Part shown: positions 25,632-31,475 of the stretch, piece after piece | How the letters are laid out: every line of letters begins with the position of its first letter | Numbering within the stretch: position 1 is the first letter of the stretch | Assembly (NCBI RefSeq): GCF_000023465.1 | Contig: NC_014041.1 | Span: 1,385,001 to 1,449,000 of the forward strand | DNA: 64,000 nt | Direction: 5' to 3' | From: Zunongwangia profunda SM-A87 | Lineage (GTDB): Bacteria > Bacteroidota > Bacteroidia > Flavobacteriales > Flavobacteriaceae | Position numbers and translations under genes: made by a program | Notes under the pieces: model-generated | The model's database searches: none | Told to the model about the DNA's origin: nothing | The model's input: only the letters and a program-made list of their open reading frames with translations

Positions 25632-25918
25632 GCTCACAACAATGGTAACTGTTGCACAAGCCTATATTTCTAAAAAAAGAGAATTATCCTGATTTTTCGT
25701 AATAGATAAGTTATTGTTATTCAAATTTATCGTATTCTTTAAAACTACTTTTATTTCGAATTTTGATTCAAAAAGAACTTGTGCAACAGGCACAATGTAT
25801 AACCGCAATTACGGCGGATTCGACTTCGTCCGAATCCACTCGGAATTGCTAAGCCAGTTCTAAACCGAAAATTAACGCATATTAACCCGTAACTGACGGT
25901 TATACGAGACCGTTGTGC
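25632..25918 (+). other. attC-like site 7, interrupted by a small insertion
   Basis: R'' box GCTCACAAC (25632-25640) is separated by a 147-bp insertion from its left arm GTATAACCGCAATTACGG (25797-25814). That arm pairs with the right arm CCGTAACTGACGGTTATAC (25887-25905). The site ends with the core GTTGTGC (25912-25918). An internal hairpin GGATTCG/CGAATCC lies at 25816-25837. Confidence 0.75.
25645..25791. mobile_element. MITE-like element inside attC-like site 7
   Basis: CTGTTGCACAAG (25649-25660) and CTTGTGCAACAG (25778-25789) are perfect 12-bp terminal inverted repeats around AT-rich non-coding DNA. ACAATG flanks it on both sides (25639-25644 and 25792-25797), a six-base target duplication. 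Removing it restores a normal site. No transposase is encoded. Confidence 0.65.
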
Positions 25919-25964
25919 TTAATTCTGCCCCGTCCTGAATAAAGGCTACATAATTTTAAATATT

Positions 25965-26555
25965 ATGTATCTTTTTACTCCAGATTTTTTACCCACTCAG
26001 TGGATGGTTGATTTATATGAAGATGACGATATTCGTAAAGATGTTTATTTTCTGAATGATACTATAGTGATGAGTAGTATTACTTATACAGATTTATTTA
26101 TGGTAAATAAATATCCAGGTAATCCAGATTTATGGACAGGTGCAAATACTAACTACCAGCAAGCTCCAAAAGTTTTTAGGATTGCTGAAATGTATTTAAT
26201 ATCTGCGGAAGCTGCATTGAGCATTTCAGAGTCTCAGGCTTTAGCTCCTTTGAATGAACTACGTCAAGCTAGAGGTTTAAGTGCTGTAGATGCGTCAGGA
26301 AGCGCTTTAGTTGATGCGGTAAGAGAAGAACGTACTCGTGAACTGGCGTTTGAAGGTTTTAGGTTAGATGATTTACGTAGATGGGATTTAGGTTTTACTA
26401 GAAGAGATCCACAGAATACAGATCCTCTTCAACCTGGAGCGAACTATTATACTAAATCAGTTGAAGCTAGTAATCCTAAGTTTATATGGGGTGTTCCTAC
26501 TAATGATATACTTATTAATCCTGGTTTAGCCGGCGAGCAAAATCCTGGATGGTAA
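25965..26555 (+). pseudogene. C-terminal fragment of a RagB/SusD lipoprotein
   Basis: The 196 residues match the second half of a SusD protein: QAPKVFRIAEMYLISAEAAL, LNELRQARGLSAV, VREERTRELAFEGFRLDDLR, and the terminal NPGLAGEQNPGW. The signal peptide and N-terminal half are missing, and the frame is closed just upstream. The DNA before it (25924-25950, TGCCCCGTCCTGAATAAAGG) may be an insertion-sequence end. It is unrelated to the cassettes and marks a break in the array. Confidence 0.8.
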
Positions 26556-26582
26556 TATTATTCAAGAAAGTTTAAAGCTTCA

Positions 26583-26610
26583 AAAAACCACCCAATCTTG
26601 GGTGGTTTTT
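26583..26610 (+). terminator. terminator after the susD fragment
   Basis: CCACCCAA and TTGGGTGG form a stem with A-rich and T-rich flanks. The next ~345 bases (to about 26959) are AT-rich and show no gene. Confidence 0.7.
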
Positions 26611-26959
26611 CTTTTTAGTAAGATATTTGCCTTAAGACTTATCCACTTCTTAAATTTTTTAGAGAAAAAAATTGTTCTTTAATTGATTACGTATTTCTTT
26701 AAAGAAAATAAATAACTACTCTGTTATGTAATATTTTATTGGTAAAGTGTAATATTATTAAATAAGTCAGGTTTAGATTTTAAGCAGACTACTATAAGAC
26801 TTTTTCTAAGTAAATTGTAGAAAAATGTTTTGAGACCGAAGCGATCTTATTTAAAGGAATAGTTTTTTTAAGTTATACCTTGGTTATTTTCATATTTATC
26901 TCGAAACGTTTTTTTGAGCAAGTTTTTCATGCAAGTAGTTTTCAGAAATCTTCCGATAA

Positions 26960-28129
26960 TATGACAAGAAAAAGGGCAGTGCCGGAGTCGATGGACAGAG
27001 TTTACAGAATTTTAGGGAGAACCTCTCTGGAAATTTGTATAAAATCTGGAACCGTATGACCTCAGGCAGTTATTTTCCGCCTGTTGTAAAGGAAGTTCGT
27101 ATAACCAAGAAAACAGGAGGCTTTCGCAGTCTCGGAATTCCTACGGTATCGGATCGCATTGCGCAACAGGTGATTAAAAGTTACTTAGAACCCAAGGTGG
27201 AAAGCAGTTTTCATCAGAATAGTTATGGATACAGACCCAGGAAAAGTGCGCATCAGGCACTGGAGAAAACAGTGTCCAGATGTGGTTATTACAGTTGGGT
27301 GGTAGACCTTGATATTCGTGGATTCTTTGATAACATTGACCATACCCTACTGATGAAGGCAGTAGAAAGGTATACAAAAGAGAAATGGGTGTTGATGTAT
27401 ATTGGAAGGTGGTTGAAAACAGGAGTATCCAGAGAAGGTGAAATCACCGATAGAATAAAAGGTACTCCTCAAGGCGGCGTCATTAGTCCGCTACTTGCCA
27501 ATATATTTCTTCACTTTGCATTCGATAAATGGATGCAAATCCATCACTCCAATATGCCTTTCGAACGATATTGCGACGATGCCATCATACATTGCACATC
27601 AGAGAAACAAGCATATTTCATTAGAGAGGCTGTTTCTAAACGGATGAAAGCTTGTAAGTTGGAACTCAATAGTGAGAAAACTCACATTGTGTATTGCAAG
27701 AATCACGTGCACAGCGAAAGTCACAAGAATACAAGTTTTGATTTTCTCGGTTACACGTTCCGCCCCCTCAGACGACCAACCAAAAATGGTTGGAAACTGA
27801 CTTACTTTCCAGTAATGAGCCACGCCTCAAAGAAAGAAGCAAGGCGAAGACTTAAGAAGGTTGTCAATAGAAAGTTTCGGGGATCCATCCAAGAACTGGC
27901 ACAGATAATCAACCCTATGATAAGGGGCTGGTATCAATATTTTTGCAAGTATTCGAAATGGACAACCCGTGGACTATGGTATTGGTTAAACAGGAAAATA
28001 GTTAGATGGATTAGGAGGTACAGAAAGCGCAGTAGAGTGCAAGCTCGAAAATGGCTAAAAAATGTGTACAAGACTAACCCACAATTGTTTGAGCATTGGA
28101 AACCTGTCTTAGATATAAAACCTTACTAA
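26960..28129 (+). pseudogene. ltrA: group II intron reverse transcriptase/maturase, 5'-damaged
   Basis: The long frame encodes RT domains of the group II class (PTVSDRIAQQVIKSYLEP, VVDLDIRGFFDNIDH, GTPQGGVISPLLANIFLH, catalytic YCDD) and a GIIM maturase domain (MIRGWYQYFCKYSKW). KGSAGVDGQSLQNF, normally near residue 40, is in frame from about 26970. The N-terminus before it lies in another frame, consistent with one A lost from the A-run at about 26968. The usual 5' ribozyme of several hundred bases is absent. The RT active-site Ala of YADD is Cys. Confidence 0.75.
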
Positions 28130-28131
28130 TT

Positions 28132-28219
28132 GTACCGTTAATCTGGAAGCGCCGTATGATGGGAGACTATCACGTACGGTGCTGTGAGAGACTTGGGGTG
28201 AAATTCCCCTTGTCTACTC
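28132..28219 (+). ncRNA. group II intron 3' end (domains V-VI)
   Basis: GCGCCGTATGATGGGAGACT and CACGTACGGTGCTG form a domain-V-like hairpin. A GGGG/CCCC domain-VI stem follows, and the tail is TTGTCTACTCGAC. This directly follows the maturase stop and abuts IS66 coding sequence, so the intron had inserted into that transposase gene. Confidence 0.7.
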
Positions 28220-28220
28220 G

Positions 28221-29008
28221 ACCCCATAAAAGTGATGGATAAAAACAAAAAGGGCACCACCCATCAGGGCTATTACTGGGTGTACCATTGCCCTATAGAT
28301 AAAACCGTACTCTTTGATTACCAACCCGGACGAAGTGCCCAGGCTGCCCAGCACGTATTATCTGGATTTAAAGGCTACTTGCAAAGTGACGGGTACAGCG
28401 TATATGACAAAATCGGAGCACGGGAAGGGATTACGCACCTGAACTGTTGGGCACACGCTCGAAGAGAATTTACCAAATCCCTGGATAATGATAAGCAGCG
28501 AGCTGAAATAGCCCTGACTTATATCCAAAAGCTTTATAAAGTCGAAGCCAGGGCCAGGGAAAACAACCTGGATCCCGAGCAACGAAAAGCGCTTCGCCTG
28601 GATGAATCCTTAAAGATCCTCGAGGGGTTTGGTAAATGGATGGTAGATGAATTACAGAAGAACCACATCCTACCGAAAAGTCCGATAGCAAAAGCCATAC
28701 ATTACACCTTGGGTAAGTGGGACAAGCTACACACCTATTTATATGATGGAATCCTGGAGATTGATACGAACCTTACTGAGAATGCCCTTAGACCCCTTAC
28801 AATCGGAAGAAAAAACTACTTGTTCGCCGGGTCTCATAATGCAGCACAGCGATCGGCGTGTATTTATTCCTTTATGGCTATCTGCAAAAAGCACGACGTG
28901 AATCCGCAGGAGTGGTTAAAGCATACCCTGGAGAATATTCTCACTATCAATCATAAAAACCTCCGGGATCTGTATCCACAGAATTATAAAAAACTAAAGA
29001 ATACCTAA
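28221..29008 (+). pseudogene. IS66-family transposase, C-terminal half
   Basis: The frame IKVMDKNKKGTTHQGYYWVY joins the intron end. It continues with IS66 hallmarks: LQSDGYSVYDKI, HLNCWAHARREF, LTENALRPLTIGRKNYLFAG and an ACIYSFMAICKKH tail. The 5' half is not present upstream of the intron, so a deletion or rearrangement followed intron insertion. The right end of the element is probably near 29080 (GTGGGGTGCATAC-like). Confidence 0.8.
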
Positions 29009-29105
29009 TAGATCTTCACCGCTAAGTTCTGTTATAAGTATATTCAGATTAACTTCCTAGATGTACTTGGTGGGGTGCATACTAATAAGCTATCTAATTG
29101 CAAAA

Positions 29106-29252
29106 ATGAAAGGCACTAAACATATAAAATTTAAAAAATACTGGAATAATAAAAGAACTAATACTTATGAGAATTTAGAAACTGAAACAGCTAATAGAAT
29201 TGCTGGAGGACTTTTTTTTGCAATGATTATATTATTAATTTTTATATTATAA
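29106..29252 (+). CDS. small membrane protein at the end of a cassette
   Basis: A 48-residue product with a basic N-terminal half (KGTKHIKFKKYWNNKRT) and one C-terminal transmembrane segment (GGLFFAMIILLIFIL). The ATG at 29106 is preferred because upstream codons belong to the IS66 end. Its stop lies five bases before compact attC-like site A. It may be a whole small gene or the tail of one truncated by IS66. Confidence 0.4.
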   Translation: MKGTKHIKFKKYWNNKRTNTYENLETETANRIAGGLFFAMIILLIFIL

Positions 29253-29256
29253 GCCA

Positions 29257-29316
29257 GTGCACAATAACTAAGCGTTCGTGTGGCCGGAACGGCCTAACAT
29301 GAAGATCCTGTTGATT
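29257..29316 (+). other. compact attC-like site A (type 2)
   Basis: R''-like GTGCACAAT then AACTAAG and the arm GCGTTCGTGTGGCCG pair through a GAA loop with CGGCCTAACATGAA, ending CTGTTGATTGG. The GGCCG-GAA-CGGCC hairpin recurs at 33992-34053 and in diverged form at 30054-30110. Confidence 0.6.
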
Positions 29317-29360
29317 GGCAGTTATGTGATAGGTTATTTCTTGCTGAGCATTTTAATTGT

Positions 29361-29467
29361 AGCCGTTAGGCGAGGGGAGTATTGAGAGTAATCCAGGTTG
29401 AGTTTTTACGCATAACTACTGGAATTTATACTTGTCTTTTAAAACAACTAAAAATGCGGTAAATTTA
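29361..29467 (+). pseudogene. 3' stub of a cassette recombinase (platform 2)
   Basis: The DNA aligns with the last ~35 codons of the intact recombinase. TTGAGAGTAATCCAGGTTGA matches LRKIQVL, and ACTACTGGAATTTATACT matches the TTEIYT box carrying the catalytic Tyr (here TTGIYT). A shortened FKSIK-like tail follows. It is degenerate and cannot be functional. The attI-like site of platform 2 follows. Confidence 0.6.
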
Positions 29468-29488
29468 GTGTTCTCTAAAATAGAAATG

Positions 29489-29525
29489 AAGGTACCGGTA
29501 GGTTTATATTTATGTTGGGCGCAAG
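29489..29525 (+). other. attI-like site of platform 2
   Basis: GGTACCGGTAGGTTTATATT then TATGTTGGGCGC corresponds base-for-base in layout to the attI-like site at 17549 (ACCGGT centre, TTTATA, core GTTGGGCGC at 29514-29522). It begins the next cassette. Confidence 0.55.
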
Positions 29526-29537
29526 CTAAAAATCGAA

Positions 29538-30062
29538 ATGGCGAAAAAAATTGGACTTTTAATATTAATCGTAATTATTTCGATAATTCTTGCTTCGATT
29601 TACGGAATTTTTCACAATCAAGTTTCTTACTCAATCTCGAATGAATATTTTACAAAATTCAAACTTGAACAATTTGGATTTGTTGCCTATCCAGATACTG
29701 TGATTATGACAATTGGAGTAGTTGGATTTTTATCGACTTGGTGGTTTGGACTTTTAATCAGATTGATAAACGGAATTGTTGGACTATTTCAACCGACTGC
29801 AAAAATAATGTGGAAGAATACTTTCGGAGCAACAATTCGGACTTTATTAATCGCAATCGGATTTGGAATGGTGGGCGTTTTGGTTGGTAAGTTTGTAATC
29901 TCAAACATAAATGCTAATTGGAATCTTCCAGCGGATTTAACCGACCGAAAAAGTTTTTTGATTGCTGGAACAATGCATAATTTTAGCTATCTCGGTGGAA
30001 TAATCGGACTGATATACGGAATTAAATATCAATTAAAAATAAAAAAAGCCAATGCCCAATAA
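29538..30062 (+). CDS. hypothetical multi-pass membrane protein (cassette)
   Basis: The 174-residue product has four hydrophobic segments (LLILIVIISIILASIYGIF; VIMTIGVVGFLSTWWFGLLI; TLLIAIGFGMVGVLVG; LGGIIGLIYGI). A conserved-looking DRKSFLIAGTMHNFSYLGG motif lies before the last helix. No family name is certain. The gene starts 15 bases after the core, and its stop TAA lies in the R''-like end (GCCCAATAAC) of its own site. Confidence 0.55.
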   Translation: MAKKIGLLILIVIISIILASIYGIFHNQVSYSISNEYFTKFKLEQFGFVAYPDTVIMTIGVVGFLSTWWFGLLIRLINGIVGLFQPTAKIMWKNTFGATIRTLLIAIGFGMVGVLVGKFVISNINANWNLPADLTDRKSFLIAGTMHNFSYLGGIIGLIYGIKYQLKIKKANAQ

Positions 30063-30110
30063 CTAAGTCTTCGTGTGGTAGGAACGACCTAACATGAAGA
30101 TCCTTTTTAC
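30054..30110 (+). other. compact attC-like site B (type 2)
   Basis: R''-like GCCCAAT, AACTAAG, then arms TCTTCGTGTGGT and ACCTAACATGAAGA. The arms pair with each other although their sequence differs from site C, i.e. the two sides co-vary. The right-hand core is degenerate. Confidence 0.55.
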
Positions 30111-30154
30111 TGCCGGTTATGTGGTTTTTAATTTTTTTAGAGCACTTTAATAGT

Positions 30155-30287
30155 AGCCGTTAGGCTAGGGGAGTGTTGAGAGTAACCGAGGTTGAGTTTT
30201 TACTGGTATCGATTCACAAAAGCTACTGGAATTTATACGTGTGTAGTTATAAATGCTTTTAAATCAATTAAAATTACGGTAGATTAG
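30155..30287 (+). pseudogene. 3' stub of a cassette recombinase (platform 3)
   Basis: This matches the 3' end of the intact gene more fully than the platform 2 stub. It reads ...GTTGAGAGTAACCGAGGTTG..., then ATYGIYT-like (GCTACTGGAATTTATACG) and NAFKSIKITVD with a stop at 30285-30287, against NTFKSIKNPLD in the intact enzyme. The catalytic His and Arg region is lost or scrambled. Confidence 0.65.
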
Positions 30288-30306
30288 TGTTTTAACTAAA
30301 ATGGAT

Positions 30307-30343
30307 ATAACACAACTTGTTTTGTTATCCGTACGTTGGGGGC
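30307..30343 (+). other. attI-like site of platform 3
   Basis: The inverted repeat ATAACACAAC/GTTTTGTTAT (30307-30328) replaces the ACCGGT palindrome in the same position. CCGTAC and the core GTTGGGGGC (30335-30343) follow. The layout matches the other two sites while the palindrome sequence differs. Confidence 0.55.
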
Positions 30344-30385
30344 AATTTGACAAAATCACTAATGAATACCATTTTGAAATAATTA

Positions 30386-30661
30386 ATGGCTAAAAAAAAG
30401 AGGAAAATATCTTTTCAGTTTCTCATCAAACAGATGGGAACTTCAGCTGGTACAGCCATTTCAATATTCACTTTACTTGGAATGGGATTTACAGCAGGTG
30501 TCTATTATAATGACTATGTGAAAAATGTTGAAATATTAGAAATCAAAAAAAACAATTTTATCGAAATTCAAACATTGAGCTATGAAATAGAATCTTTGAA
30601 ACTAGAAAATAAGGAGTTAAAAATTAAAATCACTGATTATGAGCAAAAAAGCGAAGAATGA
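30386..30661 (+). CDS. small membrane protein with coiled coil (cassette)
   Basis: The 91-residue product has a basic N-terminus (MAKKKRKISFQFLIKQ), one transmembrane segment (TAISIFTLLGMGFTAGVYY) and a C-terminal coiled coil (TLSYEIESLKLENKELKIKI). It overlaps the next gene by 23 bases, so the two are translationally coupled and probably form a membrane complex. No family is recognised. It starts 51 bases after the core. Confidence 0.6.
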   Translation: MAKKKRKISFQFLIKQMGTSAGTAISIFTLLGMGFTAGVYYNDYVKNVEILEIKKNNFIEIQTLSYEIESLKLENKELKIKITDYEQKSEE

Positions 30662-31319
30662 GTCAATCAGTGATTCACTAAATCTGATTGTAAAAAAAGT
30701 TCAAACTTTAAAAAAATCGGAGGAAGTGAAAGATGAAAAATCACTGGAAACAATTTTAAAAGCAACAGAAGAAGTTAGAACATTCTTTAAAGGAATAAGA
30801 AAGATATTTTTAATTCTTTTGAGCTTAGTTGTTTTATTATTTGTTCTTTTAATTATTTCAACTACCTATAATACCAAACTGGAGAACTTGAACTCAGAAT
30901 TGGAGAACCAAAAAATTGATTCTATTATAAAAACAATAATGGATATTAAAAGAGTTCAAAAAAATGATTCAACAATTACGACTTCATATAGTTATCAAGT
31001 TAGAGGTGACAAAATTGTAACATATAATGAACTAGTAAATGAGAAAGATAGTTTGAGAAATACAATCGACAGTTTAAAATTATTGAGAATCAAGTTGAAA
31101 TCTAAAAACTCTGAACTTGACCAAAAGCTAAAGATGATTATCGATAATTACGGAATTAAATTTACTGAATTCTATAAAATCAAAAACAAAGACACTATTA
31201 ATTACTTGAGACTTGAAGGAAAGAAAATTGATTCAGCTCTAATTTTGTTAGAACATTATCGAAAAAATCTTTCTTACGATAAAGAAAAAAATAAATGGTA
31301 TATCATTGAAAATAAATAA
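30639..31319 (+). CDS. membrane protein with long coiled coil (cassette)
   Basis: The 226-residue product has a charged cytoplasmic N-terminus, one transmembrane segment (IFLILLSLVVLLFVLLIIS), then long helices with heptad character (NELVNEKDSLRNTIDSLKLL) and a small C-terminal strand-rich end (SYDKEKNKWYIIEN). Together with its overlapping neighbour it looks like a two-part membrane-anchored coiled-coil system. In a cassette next to a SIR2-STAND gene, defence is a reasonable but unproven guess. Confidence 0.6.
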   Translation: MSKKAKNESISDSLNLIVKKVQTLKKSEEVKDEKSLETILKATEEVRTFFKGIRKIFLILLSLVVLLFVLLIISTTYNTKLENLNSELENQKIDSIIKTIMDIKRVQKNDSTITTSYSYQVRGDKIVTYNELVNEKDSLRNTIDSLKLLRIKLKSKNSELDQKLKMIIDNYGIKFTEFYKIKNKDTINYLRLEGKKIDSALILLEHYRKNLSYDKEKNKWYIIENK

Positions 31320-31324
31320 AAACG

Positions 31325-31460
31325 AAGGCACAACAATGGCTATAAGTAATTGCTTGTTCTCGCATACTTCTGAAAATCCTCACGGATTTTCAGTCTGGTG
31401 TATACTTGCAAAGTTAAGTCCTAACCTACGCAACTACTCATAGCCTAACCGTTGGGCAAA
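31325..31460 (+). other. attC-like site between platform 3 cassettes
   Basis: R''-like GGCACAAC and left arm GGCTATAAGTAATTGC (to 31353) pair with the right arm GCAACTACTCATAGCC (31430-31445). The site ends in the core GTTGGGCAAA (31451-31460). A perfect 10-bp internal hairpin, CTGAAAATCC/GGATTTTCAG, lies at 31370-31393. It is the same class as sites 1-7. Confidence 0.75.
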
Positions 31461-31475
31461 ATAAATAATCGATTA

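Larger units (their letters stand above)
17549..25918 (+). mobile_element. integron-like gene-cassette array (seven cassettes)
   Basis: Seven cassettes lie head-to-tail, all with genes on the plus strand, each starting at GTT and ending in an imperfect palindrome. For every cassette the first nine bases are the exact reverse complement of its terminal R''-like box: GTTGTGTGC/GCACACAAC, GTTGTAAGC/GCTTACAAC, GTTACCAAC/GTTGGTAAC, GTTATACGC/GCGTATAAC, GTTGTGCAT/ATGCACAAC, GTTGCCAAC/GTTGGCAAC, GTTGTGAGC/GCTCACAAC. This is the mark of circular cassettes whose R' box travels with the next cassette's 5' end, as in integrons. Confidence 0.85.

Noticed and set aside
17549..25918. Reading the array repeats as CRISPR or as insertion-sequence ends
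   Set aside because: Spacing is irregular (0.6-2.6 kb), repeats are palindromic and differ from one another, genes lie between them, and no transposase accompanies them.
29432..29644. Plus-strand 70-codon ORF
   Set aside because: Spans the recombinase stub and attI-like site and overlaps the real membrane-protein gene in another frame.
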